Below are positions 19,521 to 29,281 of a stretch of DNA of 60,505 bases, piece after piece. This stretch comes from an uncultured Clostridia bacterium (GTDB lineage Bacteria; Bacillota_A; Clostridia; TANB77; CAG-508), in assembly GCA_947628465.1 (NCBI GenBank), contig CANQZZ010000002.1, positions 1 to 60,505 of the forward strand, in the 5' to 3' direction. Below the pieces are notes generated by a model. It was given only the letters and a program-made list of their open reading frames with translations, was not told the origin of the DNA and searched no databases. Positions within the stretch are counted from its first letter, which is position 1. Each line of letters begins with the position of its first letter. A program made the translations under genes and the position numbers.

Positions 19521-20670
19521 TTTCTACACCCTTGTCCAAATATTTAAATATAAATTTTATAATCCTTTTTGTATTATTATTATCTAAATTTTCTATATAT
19601 TTATTTTTAAACGTTTCTAATTCATCATAATCGTAATTATCGTTCTCTATTGATTTAATTATTTCATTTATATTTGTACTAGTAGAATTATTCATCTCTT
19701 TAAATAAATCTATATTCAAACCCCTTGTTTCTTGATATCTATTTATATCATATACATAAAAATATAGTGGTTTGTCCAATAAACTTGCTTCAAATGCAAC
19801 TGCAGAATAGTCTGTTATAATATAATCAGCTATTTTTAATAAATCAAAAGTGCTATATTTTTTACTTACCATATAATCACTATATTCTAGACTTTTATCT
19901 AAAGGATGTGATTTTATAATTAAATTATATTTTGAATGATTTACTGCATTTATTAACATTTCTATATTTTCTCTACTATCCGTATCTTTCCTAAAAGTAG
20001 GTACATATAAAATTGTTTTTTTGTTTTTGTATTCAGGATATTGTCCATAAAACTCTTCTATTTTTTCATTTCCTAAATTAGCATCTATTATATAATCCAA
20101 TCTTGGTAGTCCGTTTATAAAAATCTTATTTGAATCTACATTAAATGCTTCTTCATAAAATTTCGCCATAGTATTGCTTGGTGCCATCACATAAGAATAA
20201 TTCTTATGCATATTCATTATTTTTGCAATCTCAGTTCCTCTTCCTTCCTTTTTCCCTAAAGACTGATATCCAAATTTTTTTATTGCTCCTGATGCATGCC
20301 AAATTTGGATTACTTGCAAATCTTTTTTATGTTTTAATATACTAATTGGTATTGAATATCCATCTAATATACAAACTTTTGATGTTGCTATATGATACAT
20401 ACATTTAAAAATGTAGAAACAATATTTAATTCTTTCTCCAATATCCTTTTTTATAACTTTGCATAGAATTTTAACTTCTACATTATTACTTCTTTTTAAT
20501 ATTTCTTTTTCTATAAACAAGAAATCTAAGCTTGGTGTATTAGACTGTCTACTTAACATTACAACTTTATTTCTAACCGGATTTATTTTTACAAAAAAAT
20601 AAATTATATTAAGGAAACACTTTCCAATGCAAATAAATATTCTTAAAATTTTGGTTCGTAATTTTTTCAT
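19465..20670 (-). CDS. CDP-glycerol glycerophosphotransferase family (TagB-like)
   Basis: 401 residues, first gene of the long minus-strand operon. Motifs QIWHASGAIKKFG, NGLPRLDYI, SHPLD and ITDYSAVAFEASLLDKPLYFY identify the family. A hydrophobic N-terminus (residues about 8-28) could tether it to the membrane. It may be the primase that puts the first glycerol phosphate on the linkage unit, since tagA and mnaA are present; the specific role is inferred. Confidence 0.85.
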   Translation of the reverse strand: MKKLRTKILRIFICIGKCFLNIIYFFVKINPVRNKVVMLSRQSNTPSLDFLFIEKEILKRSNNVEVKILCKVIKKDIGERIKYCFYIFKCMYHIATSKVCILDGYSIPISILKHKKDLQVIQIWHASGAIKKFGYQSLGKKEGRGTEIAKIMNMHKNYSYVMAPSNTMAKFYEEAFNVDSNKIFINGLPRLDYIIDANLGNEKIEEFYGQYPEYKNKKTILYVPTFRKDTDSRENIEMLINAVNHSKYNLIIKSHPLDKSLEYSDYMVSKKYSTFDLLKIADYIITDYSAVAFEASLLDKPLYFYVYDINRYQETRGLNIDLFKEMNNSTSTNINEIIKSIENDNYDYDELETFKNKYIENLDNNNTKRIIKFIFKYLDKGVENEQNKNNIDEHSKEKLGS

Positions 20671-20826
20671 ATCTCAAATCCTTACATAAATCTACATTTA
20701 TTTTAACATTAATATGCTTTTATTGCAACCATAATTATTTTTTTCTTTTATTAGCTGTCTATCAAATTATATTATACTTATTATAAACCATAAAACCGAA
20801 CATTTTTTAATTTATTTTAAAATAAA

Positions 20827-20855
20827 TTGACAATTTATGTAGCTTATAATATAAT
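20827..20855 (+). promoter_or_regulatory. Sigma-A-type promoter for the fkbH operon
   Basis: TTGACA, 17-base spacer, TATAAT in the divergent gap 20671-20921, about 65 bases before the fkbH start. The minus-strand promoter for 20670 must lie in the same gap, but I cannot pick a convincing -35/-10 pair for it. Confidence 0.8.
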
Positions 20856-20921
20856 CATTTTGTTTTATAATCCTTTGTAATATATTCTGCTATTTAACAC
20901 TATAAAATTTGGAGTGATAAA

Positions 20922-22704
20922 ATGAAAGAATTAGAATATCCTTTTGATGTTAATTATTTAATCAAAAATAAGAAAAAGATAAAAAAGCAATTATTATTAA
21001 ATCCCAACTTACTTGAAAAAAATATTGCTATTTTAGGTGGCTCTACAACTAGTGAAATTAAAAATATGTTAGAAATATTTTTATTAAACAATGGAATAAA
21101 ACCTAATTTTTATGAATCTGAATATAACAAGTTTTATGAAGATGCTATTTTTGGAAACGAAGAACTAGATAATTTTAACCCTGATATTATTTACATTCAC
21201 ACTACTAATAGAAATATTATGCAATTTCCTACAATGTACGATGATGATAAAACTATAAATGAAATGCTTCGGTAGTGAATATGCAAAATTCAAAAAAATG
21301 TGGGATAAGCTTTTTTCTAAATTTAATGCTACAGTTATTCAAAATAATTTTGAATATCCATATTATAGATTGTTAGGTAATAAGGATGCAAGTGATATCC
21401 ATGGAAAAACAAATTTTATTACGAGATTAAATCAAAAGTTTTATGATTACGCAAGTAGCACAAAAAACTTTTTTATAAATGATATTAATTATGTATCATC
21501 ATGTTATGGATTAGATAAATGGTCAAATCAATTTTACTGGCATATGTATAAATATGCAATGGAAGTTCCAGCAATACCTTATTTATCATTTAATATCGCT
21601 AACATTATAAAGTCTATATACGGAAAGAATAAAAAAGCTTTTGTTCTAGATTTAGATAATACTTTATGGGGTGGAATAGTTGGAGATGATGGAGTAGAAA
21701 ACCTAGCTGTTGGGCCAGAAGTTCCTAGTGGACAAGTTTATTCTGAATTTCAAAATTACTTAAAAGAGCATAAGTCTTTGGGTGTTATTTTAAATGTAAA
21801 TTCTAAAAATGAATATGAAAATGCAATCGCAGGACTTAATCATCCTGCAGGAACATTAAAACCTGATGATTTTATTATAATTAAAGCAAATTGGAATCCA
21901 AAAAATTTAAATATAAAAGATATTGCCGAAGAATTAAATTTAGGCGCAGATAGTTTTGTTTTTGTAGATGATAATCCTGCAGAACGACAAATTGTAACAA
22001 GCTATGTTGAAGGAATTGCTACTCCAGAAATAGATGTACCTGAAAATTACATTAAAACAATTGACCATAATGGATATTTTGAAGTTACTAATTTCTCTAA
22101 TGAGGATTTAAAGAAAAGTGAATTGTATAAAGATAATGCTAAAAGAAGTCAAATGATGGCAACATTTGATAATTATGAAGATTATTTACTTTCATTAAAA
22201 ATGAAAGCTGAAATATCACCATTTAAACCAATATATTTAGAAAGAATTTCTCAATTAAGTAATAAAAGTAATCAATTTAATTTAACAACTAAGAGATATT
22301 CATTGGCAGACATTGAAGAAGTTGATGAAGATGATAATTATATAAAATTATATGGAAAATTAGAAGATATTTTTGGGGACAATGGAGTTATAACAGTTGT
22401 AATAGGAAATATAAAAAATAAAGATGAATTACATATTGATTTATGGATAATGAGTTGTAGAGTTTTGAAAAGAAATATGGAATTTGCAATGATGGATGAA
22501 TTAGTAAAAAAAGCTCAAGAAAAAAATATTAAAACTATATATGGATATTATTATCCAACCTTTAAAAATAAAATGGTTAATAATTTTTATGACTTACAAG
22601 GATTTGAAGAAATTTCTTGTGATAGTCAAGGTAATAAAATATATAAATTAGATATATCAAAAGGATATACTAATAAAAATAATGTTATAGAGGTGCATGA
22701 ATAA
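20922..22704 (+). CDS. FkbH-like HAD-IIIC glyceryl-ACP synthase, needs +1 shift at CGG
   Basis: FkbH enzymes load a phosphoglyceryl unit from 1,3-bisphosphoglycerate onto an acyl carrier protein and remove the phosphate. The zero frame gives 117 residues (ILGGSTTSEI, YIHTTNRNI, then NEML) and stops at TAG 21273-21275 directly after CGG. Skipping the C of CGGT gives NEML-GSEYAKFKKMW and a 593-residue protein with the HAD motif FVLDLDNTLWGG and VDDNPAERQ, the usual family length. A Met at 21259 could start the second part but has no good ribosome binding site and would lose the N-terminal domain. Promoter at 20827-20855; the ACP gene overlaps the stop by one base. Confidence 0.88.
21269..21273 (+). 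other. CGG +1 frameshift site in fkbH
   Basis: Zero frame CTT CGG TAG; omitting the C gives CTT GGT AGT GAA. CGG is directly followed by a stop codon, so normal decoding as Arg would end the protein at once. Inferred from continuity of the FkbH family sequence. Confidence 0.85.
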
Positions 22705-22943
22705 TGGAAAATGAAGAAATTTATGAAAGATTAAATAATGTTTTTAGAGATGTATTTGATGATGAAAGTATTGTTGTAAAACCAGAAACTACATCTAAAG
22801 ATATAGAAGACTGGGACAGCTTAGAACATATTAATTTAGTTGTAGCAGTTGAGCAGGAATTTGGTATAAAATTTAACATGAATGAAGTAACAACAATGAA
22901 AAATGTTGGAGAAATGGTCGATATTATAAAATCTAGAATGTAA
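22704..22943 (+). CDS. Acyl carrier protein
   Basis: 79 residues, acidic, with the phosphopantetheine attachment region DWDSLEHIN (Ser in DSL). Its start overlaps the last base of the fkbH stop (TAATG), so it is the dedicated carrier of the glyceryl or other acyl unit made by that enzyme rather than the fatty acid synthase ACP. Confidence 0.9.
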   Translation: MENEEIYERLNNVFRDVFDDESIVVKPETTSKDIEDWDSLEHINLVVAVEQEFGIKFNMNEVTTMKNVGEMVDIIKSRM

Positions 22944-22968
22944 GAAATAACAAGAGTGGGTGAATTAA

Positions 22969-24501
22969 ATGAATTTAACATCATTAGTTTTTTTAGCGTT
23001 TTGTATAATTACGCTAGGTATATATTTCATAGCTCCAAAAAAATTTCAATGGTTTATTTTACTTATATCAAGTATCATATTCCTATTTTGGAATAACCTA
23101 AGCGTATCAACAGTTATACAAGCTTTATTAGTTTTATTAGTTTCATATATTTTTGGTATATTAATAGATAAATATCATGATAATACTACAAAATCGAAAA
23201 TATTTTTAATTATAGGTATATCAATAATTTTAGGGCAATTAATTTGTTTAAAATATACCAATTTATTTTCAATAACTATTAATCATATATTAAAATTATT
23301 TCATATTGATTTTCAGTTAGATTTATTATATTTTAATTCTTTAGTAGGAATTAGTTATTATTCTTTAATTATGATTAGTTATTTAGTAGACATATATCGT
23401 GGAGCATGTAATCCACAAAAAAATATCTTTAAATGTGCCTTATTTATGTCTTACTTCCCAATTCTTACCTCAGGACCTTTTATTAGATACAACAATATAG
23501 AAAAAGACTTATACGGAAAGCATAAATTTAATTATGATTCTATGTGTAGAGGATTAATTAGAACTATTTGGGGTGTTTTTAAAGTATTAGTAATTTCACA
23601 AAGACTTGGTATGTTTGTAGATACAGTATATGGCGATTTAGCCACATATACTGGCTTTTACACGGTAGTTGCTGTACTATTTTTTCCATTACAGTTATAT
23701 ACAAACTTTTCAGGTTCAATTGATATAATTATGGGAATATCAGAAATAATCGGAATTCATTTGCCAGAAAACTTTACTGCTCCATTTTTCTCTAAAACCC
23801 TTACAGAATTTTGGAGAAATTGGCACATTACTTTAGGTGCTTGGCTTAGAGATTACATTTTTTATCCACTACTTAAATCTAATGATATGCAAAATTTAAC
23901 TAATAAATCTAAAAAGGTATTTAGTAAAAAAGTTGCTAAAAAAATATCTCTATATTTATCAATGCTAATAATGTGGATAATAATAGGTGCATGGCATGGA
24001 GGCGCTTATACTTTTATTATAGGTACAGGTTTATTACAATTTTTAATTATGTTTTTAGAAGATACGTTAGAACCACTTTCTAATAAGATAAATAATAAAT
24101 TAGGAATTAAAAAAGATGTTTTTAGTTATAAATTATATCAAATTATAAGAACATATCTTTTGTTCTCATTTACAATGATTTTCTTTAGGGCTTCTAGCGT
24201 AGGAAATGCTATAGAAATTATTAAAAATATGTTTGTATGGAATCCTTGGGTACTACTAGATAATAAATCTATATTTACTGCTGGGCTAGATATATATGAT
24301 TTTAGAGTATTAATTATTTCATTAATAATTTTATTTGTTGTAGATAAATTATCACGTACTGGCAGTGTTAGAGAAAAATTATTTAAGCAAAATATAATAT
24401 TTAGATGGGGAATGCTATATGTTTTGATATTTGCTATTATAATATTTGGATGTTATGGTGTAGGTTATGACCCCGCAGACTTTATTTATAGGAATTTTTA
24501 A
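22969..24501 (+). CDS. MBOAT-family membrane O-acyltransferase (AlgI/DltB type)
   Basis: 510 residues, many membrane segments, with the signature FWRNWHITLGAWLRDY and the catalytic-His region IGAWHGGAYTFI. Members move an acyl group across the membrane and onto a surface polymer, as DltB does for D-alanine and AlgI for acetyl groups. The upstream FkbH and ACP suggest an ACP-bound acyl donor. GTGGG lies 8 bases before the start. Confidence 0.88.
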   Translation: MNLTSLVFLAFCIITLGIYFIAPKKFQWFILLISSIIFLFWNNLSVSTVIQALLVLLVSYIFGILIDKYHDNTTKSKIFLIIGISIILGQLICLKYTNLFSITINHILKLFHIDFQLDLLYFNSLVGISYYSLIMISYLVDIYRGACNPQKNIFKCALFMSYFPILTSGPFIRYNNIEKDLYGKHKFNYDSMCRGLIRTIWGVFKVLVISQRLGMFVDTVYGDLATYTGFYTVVAVLFFPLQLYTNFSGSIDIIMGISEIIGIHLPENFTAPFFSKTLTEFWRNWHITLGAWLRDYIFYPLLKSNDMQNLTNKSKKVFSKKVAKKISLYLSMLIMWIIIGAWHGGAYTFIIGTGLLQFLIMFLEDTLEPLSNKINNKLGIKKDVFSYKLYQIIRTYLLFSFTMIFFRASSVGNAIEIIKNMFVWNPWVLLDNKSIFTAGLDIYDFRVLIISLIILFVVDKLSRTGSVREKLFKQNIIFRWGMLYVLIFAIIIFGCYGVGYDPADFIYRNF

Positions 24502-24588
24502 GAAAGGAAAGATTTTAAATGAATATTTGTTTATAAAAAGTTACTATAGAAACTTTACAATATTCTATGAGTCGTTTATGGTATTAGA

Positions 24589-25620
24589 ATGAAAAAATTT
24601 ATAAAATGTACAGTATTCGTTATAATCTTTTGCTTCCTTTGGATTAAACTATTTCAAGTCTTATGGCATGAAAAAAATCCTATGTCTTATTTTTATGATG
24701 AACCAAAAAATTCCCTTGATATTGCTTATTTTGGTGGTAGTAATGTATACACTTCATTTAATTCTACTTTAGCATATAATTTGTATGGTTATACAACAGG
24801 AATGATTGCAACACCTGGTCAACCTTCTGTTCTTACAAAATATTTAATAGAAGAAGTGAGAAAAAATCAGAATCCTGATTTATACATTATTGAACTACGC
24901 CATATTGCAACAGATAAAACACTATTTTATGAAGAAAATATTAGGTTTGTTACGGATCATATGAAGTTTTCTAAAAATAGAATAGATACAATCAATGCGG
25001 GATTAAACTATTTAAATGTGAAAAAAGACCAAAATGTTAATTTTTACTTCAGTTTTTTAACTTATCACAATAGTTGGAAATCGATAACATCATTAAATTT
25101 TTTAGGAAATTTAACTTTATATAAGGGTTATCGTTGTGGTGGCGGAACTTTAAAAACAGTCCCTCAAGAAAAGCATGAATGGGTCTCAGAAACTTCAGAA
25201 TTAGATCCTCTTCATAAAGAAATACTTTTAGATTTAATTAACTACGTAAAACAAAATAAGTTAAATGTATTGTTTATCATTCCTAATAGTAATTTTGATG
25301 ATGTAACAATGAGAAAAATAAATGAAATTATAGAAATTGTTCAAGATTACAATATGCCTATATTAAATTTCAATACAGTTCCAGAGCTAGACATTGATTT
25401 TTCAACAGATATGTATAATGCTCATCATCTTAATGTTTATGGTGCAACAAAACATACCCTTTATTTTGCAAAATATTTACATGACCATTATGATTTAAAA
25501 GATCATCGAAAAGATAAAAAATATCAATCATGGGAAGAAGAATACGAAAGATTAAAAAAAGATTTTAAAACTAATACAAATAAAAATTTTGATGAATTGC
25601 TAGATGAATTTAGTAAGTAG
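24589..25620 (+). CDS. Membrane-anchored SGNH-like acyl transfer partner
   Basis: 343 residues. One N-terminal membrane segment (about 4-24), then an extracytoplasmic domain with YFGGSNVYTSF (candidate nucleophile Ser in GGS) and, near residue 285, AHHLNVYGATKH, which resembles the C-terminal D/H-x2-H block of SGNH/DltD-like proteins. DltD and AlgX/AlgJ proteins play this role beside MBOAT enzymes. No clear ribosome binding site precedes the ATG; the 87-base gap upstream has a good site leading only to a five-codon ORF at 24520. Function is inferred from fold hints and position. Confidence 0.65.
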   Translation: MKKFIKCTVFVIIFCFLWIKLFQVLWHEKNPMSYFYDEPKNSLDIAYFGGSNVYTSFNSTLAYNLYGYTTGMIATPGQPSVLTKYLIEEVRKNQNPDLYIIELRHIATDKTLFYEENIRFVTDHMKFSKNRIDTINAGLNYLNVKKDQNVNFYFSFLTYHNSWKSITSLNFLGNLTLYKGYRCGGGTLKTVPQEKHEWVSETSELDPLHKEILLDLINYVKQNKLNVLFIIPNSNFDDVTMRKINEIIEIVQDYNMPILNFNTVPELDIDFSTDMYNAHHLNVYGATKHTLYFAKYLHDHYDLKDHRKDKKYQSWEEEYERLKKDFKTNTNKNFDELLDEFSK

Positions 25621-25692
25621 GAGCTTAATTTGAAAATAAATATCTTCTCACTATGTATACCTTGAGCGAATAGAAAGGAATTAGTAATTATC

Positions 25693-26769
25693 ATGAAAAA
25701 AATTATAAAATCTAGTATTTTTATTTTTATACTTATTATAATATTTTATTACATTGTTCAAGTATTATGGCTAGAAAAGAACTCAATAACCCAGTTTTAT
25801 GAAGAACCAAAAAATTCATTAGATGTAGTATATATTGGTGGCAGTAATGTATTTGCTCATTTTAATTCATCACTTGCTTTTCATTTATATGGTTATACAA
25901 CTGGTTTATTATCATCTGTTGGTCAGCCTTTTATGTTAACAAAAAACATGATTGAAGAGTCAAGAAAATATCAAAATCCAAAATTATATATTATTGATTT
26001 GTATCAACTTCCATCAGATTTAAATTTATATTATAAAGAAGTTAATATACGCGATGCCGTTGACAGCATGAAATTTTCTCAGAATCGAACAAATGCTATT
26101 CAAAACTTTTTTACATATGTTGATTTGGAAAAAAGTGATTCAAATTCAAAATCAAAAAATAATATTTTAGATTATAAATATAGCTTTCTTTTATATCATA
26201 ATAGTTGAAAAGATTTAAACAAAAATAAATTTGTAGGAGCACAGAGCTATTACAAGGGATATCTTTGTGATGAGCAAACAGTACAAAAAAATGTTCAAAA
26301 GAAATTTGTTTGGAATAAAGATTTAAATAGTGTAGGCAATATATCAGATTTACCAGAAAAGAACAAAGAAATCTTAAATGATTTAACAGATTATATAAAG
26401 AAAGAAAATTTAAATGTATTATTTGTAGTTCCGCCTCGAATTTATTCAAAAGGTAGAGTTGTAAGTTTAAATAAAACAATAGAGAATTTAAAACAAAACG
26501 GATTTGAAGTTTTAAATTTTAATACTATGGATGATTTTTCAGTTAATTATAAAACAGAAATGCTTAATGGGTCTCATCTTAATACTTATGGAGCAACAAA
26601 GTATACACTATATCTTTCTAAATATTTAAACGAACATTATGACTTACCAAATCATAAAGACGATTCGGCATATACTTCTTGGGAAAATGAATATGTTAGA
26701 TTTAAGGAAGACTTTAAAACTTTTACAAAAAAAGATTTTAATACAGTATTAAATAAATATAGCAATTAA
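25693..26769 (+). pseudogene. Second SGNH-like protein, interrupted by in-frame TGA
   Basis: Paralogue of 24589-25620 (QVLWLEKNS, YIGGSNVFAHF, GSHLNTYGATKY). The frame runs 171 codons to TGA at 26206-26208, then continues open in the same frame to 26769, for 358 codons if read through. The TGA replaces the Trp of YHNSW in the paralogue, so one G-to-A change explains it. TGA ends several other genes here, so it is not a Trp codon in general. Recent nonsense mutation, phase-variable loss or a base error are possible; the rest of the reading frame is intact, so any loss is recent. Confidence 0.75.
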
Positions 26770-26834
26770 TATTTTAATTTATCCATAAATACACTATAAA
26801 TATTAAATTTATTAATGCGAAGTGAGAGTTTGTT

Positions 26835-27257
26835 ATGAATGAATATAAATTAAAAGATATAAAAATAGGTTTAGAAGAAAAATTTGAAGTTAATTTAACA
26901 GAAGCAATGCTAGAATCTTTTTGCAATATAACTGGAGATATTAATCCTTTACACAATGATTTAGATTTTGCAAAATCTAAAGGTTACAATGAAAAAGTAG
27001 TTTATGGAATGCTCACTGCTTCATTTTTATCTACACTTGCTGGAGTATATCTACCAGGCAAATATAGTCTTATACATGGCGTGGAGATTCTATTTAAAAA
27101 GCCAGTATTCATTTCAGATAGTCCTTTAACTGTTAAGGGCAAAGTAATAGAAATTAATGAAATATTTAACCAATTTACAATTCGTTTTGAAATTTTAAAT
27201 AATAAATCTCAAAAAGTTGTAAGGGGAACTATGAAAGTAGGTGTTTTTGATGAGTGA
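26835..27257 (+). CDS. MaoC-like hot-dog hydratase
   Basis: 140 residues with the R-hydratase motif TGDINPLHND (catalytic Asp and His) near residue 36 and VVYGMLTASFLS. Such enzymes hydrate or dehydrate acyl thioesters such as 3-hydroxyacyl-ACP or -CoA. Its last codons overlap the start of the SDR gene. With that SDR it could make or tailor a hydroxyacyl unit on the ACP of this operon. Confidence 0.85.
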   Translation: MNEYKLKDIKIGLEEKFEVNLTEAMLESFCNITGDINPLHNDLDFAKSKGYNEKVVYGMLTASFLSTLAGVYLPGKYSLIHGVEILFKKPVFISDSPLTVKGKVIEINEIFNQFTIRFEILNNKSQKVVRGTMKVGVFDE

Positions 27258-27984
27258 AAAAATATTATTAGTTACAGGTGCTTCATCTGATGTAGGTGTG
27301 GAATTAATTACGCAAGTATCTAATGAGTATGACTATATAATTGCACATCATATAGGAGATAATAGTAAATTACTAGATTTGAAAAAAGATTTATCAGATA
27401 AACTTATTTTATTAGAAGGAAATTTTTTAGATGAAGATGATACTTATAAGTTTGTAGAAAAAATAAAAGAATCTGGCAAAATACCAACACATATTGTTCA
27501 TTTACCAGCAGGCAAATATGAAAATATGAAGTTTACTAAACTAACTTGGAATAAATTTAAAACTGATTTAGATATTTGCCTTCGTTCTTTAGTTATTATT
27601 TTAAATTCATTTATTCCAAACATGGTAAAAAATAAATATGGAAAAATAATCGTCATGTTAACATCTTGTACCACTAATATTCCTCCGAAATATGTTGCTA
27701 GTTATGTGACATCAAAATATTCTCTATTGGGTTTTGTTAAGGCTCTTTCTAATGAATATGCAGATAAGGGAATTAGAGTTAATGGTATATCCCCAACCAT
27801 GATGGAAACTAAATTTTTGAAAAACGTACCGGAATTGTTAATACAGCAAAATGCCATGAATAGTCCAACAGGTAAGAACTTGTCAGTTAGTGATGTTGTT
27901 CCTACTTTTAAATTTTTATTATCTGAAAATGCAGACTGCATTACCGGACAAAATATAGCAATAACAAACGGAAATATTATGTAG
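27250..27984 (+). CDS. FabG-like short-chain dehydrogenase/reductase
   Basis: 244 residues from the chosen start. Cofactor loop VTGASSDVG, catalytic YVTSKYS (Y-x3-K) and IRVNGISP are classical SDR features. Start at 27250 is preferred because AGGTG sits 8 bases upstream and the ATGAGTGA overlap couples it to the MaoC-like gene; a Met at 27241 is less likely. Probable 3-oxoacyl reductase acting with the hydratase; the substrate is inferred from the operon. Confidence 0.83.
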   Translation: MSEKILLVTGASSDVGVELITQVSNEYDYIIAHHIGDNSKLLDLKKDLSDKLILLEGNFLDEDDTYKFVEKIKESGKIPTHIVHLPAGKYENMKFTKLTWNKFKTDLDICLRSLVIILNSFIPNMVKNKYGKIIVMLTSCTTNIPPKYVASYVTSKYSLLGFVKALSNEYADKGIRVNGISPTMMETKFLKNVPELLIQQNAMNSPTGKNLSVSDVVPTFKFLLSENADCITGQNIAITNGNIM

Positions 27985-28086
27985 TACAAATATTGTTTAT
28001 AATCATTAGTACGTAAACAGAATAATTGGAAAGTAATTTTATTGAAATTGCATTCCAATTTATTTTGCTTTTATCGCTTGATTGTG

Positions 28087-28115
28087 TTGACAAAACTGCC
28101 TTTTAAAGATAAAAT
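28087..28115 (+). promoter_or_regulatory. Sigma-A-type promoter for the tagO operon
   Basis: TTGACA, 17-base spacer, TAAAAT, about 35 bases before the tagO start, with AGGAGG between them at 28135-28140. It separates the polymer-building operon from the acyl operon upstream. Confidence 0.8.
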
Positions 28116-28149
28116 CATTACGGAATATTAAATTAGGAGGATTTTATAT

Positions 28150-29241
28150 ATGTGGGGAGATATTGCAATTACATTTTTGCTAGCTTTTATAACTTCATAC
28201 GTTTTTACACCCTATACAGTCAGACTTGCAAGAAAAGTTAAAGCATTAGATAAGCCAAAAGATGGAAGGAAAATCCATAAAAAAATTATGCCTCGTCTTG
28301 GTGGAATTGCAATTGTTTTAGGGTTTTTTATTTCTGCAATTTATTTGATTTGTACTATGTCTATAGAAAAAAAATTAAATATTTTTGTGGATAAATATTA
28401 TATAAAATTACTCGGCTTCTTCTTAGGAATAATAGTTCTAGAAATCTTTTGTTATTTAGATGATACAAAAGGCATTAAACCTATTGTAAAATTAGCTGGA
28501 CAAGTTTTAGCAGCTATTATTGTTGTTTCAAGTGGTATAGTAATGGATAAAATAGTTATTGCAAGAGCAGATACTATTATATCAAATGAATGGTTTTTAA
28601 GAATATTTACAGTTATATGGATTGTAGGAATCACAAATGCAATAAATCTAATAGATGGTTTAGATGGTTTATCTACTGGTGTTTCATTAATTTCATCTAT
28701 TTGTTTAATCATAATTTTTATATTAAATTCTTCTCCTATTATTTCAATAATACTTGCAACAGCGCTAGCAGGTTCTTTACTTGGATTTTTACCATTTAAT
28801 TTCAATCCTGCAAGAACTTTTATGGGAGATACAGGATCAAATTTTATAGGATATACATTATCAATAATATCTATTCTAGGTATTGCAAAAACATATACAG
28901 CAATTATCATAATTGCGCCATTATTAGTACTCGCACTTCCAATATTTGATACATCTTTTGCAATATTAAGAAGAATATTTAAGCAAAAATCTTTCAAAGC
29001 AGTTTTTCAAGCTGATAGAGGTCACCTTCATCACAGACTTATCGATAAAGGATATACTCAAAAACAAGCTGTATTTATTTTATATGGTATAAGTGCAATA
29101 TTCGGAATATTCGCAATTATTTTATTAGAAAGTGGTATATGGAAAGCTTTATCATTTGCACTTCTTGTATTAGCTATTGTTGCAATAGGATACAATGATA
29201 TTTTTAAAATTAAAAGGAAAAAAGTACGTAAAACTACATAA
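28150..29241 (+). CDS. tagO: Undecaprenyl-phosphate GlcNAc-1-phosphate transferase (TagO/WecA type)
   Basis: 363 residues, about ten membrane segments. DDTKGI, NLIDGLDGLSTG, FMGDTGSNFIG and the HLHHRL block are the conserved acidic and His-rich loops of the MraY/WecA superfamily; the HLHHRL block distinguishes WecA/TagO from MraY. It starts wall teichoic acid linkage-unit synthesis by moving GlcNAc-1-phosphate onto undecaprenyl phosphate at the inner membrane face. tagA and mnaA downstream provide the next sugar. Confidence 0.9.
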   Translation: MWGDIAITFLLAFITSYVFTPYTVRLARKVKALDKPKDGRKIHKKIMPRLGGIAIVLGFFISAIYLICTMSIEKKLNIFVDKYYIKLLGFFLGIIVLEIFCYLDDTKGIKPIVKLAGQVLAAIIVVSSGIVMDKIVIARADTIISNEWFLRIFTVIWIVGITNAINLIDGLDGLSTGVSLISSICLIIIFILNSSPIISIILATALAGSLLGFLPFNFNPARTFMGDTGSNFIGYTLSIISILGIAKTYTAIIIIAPLLVLALPIFDTSFAILRRIFKQKSFKAVFQADRGHLHHRLIDKGYTQKQAVFILYGISAIFGIFAIILLESGIWKALSFALLVLAIVAIGYNDIFKIKRKKVRKTT

Positions 29242-29281
29242 GTAGTAATACTATAATTTATTTATTGAGGTTAATTTTAAT

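Noticed and set aside
21269..21275. Classical prfB-type +1 slippage as the general mechanism
   Set aside because: Only two of six sites have CTT before CGG, no shared Shine-Dalgarno-like stimulator is seen, and most sites lack an adjacent stop codon.
25693..26769. TGA as a Trp codon in this organism
   Set aside because: TGA ends several genes in tight operon overlaps (for example 27257, 37333, 38064, the FAD gene at 4914 and recR at 51556), and Trp is otherwise TGG.
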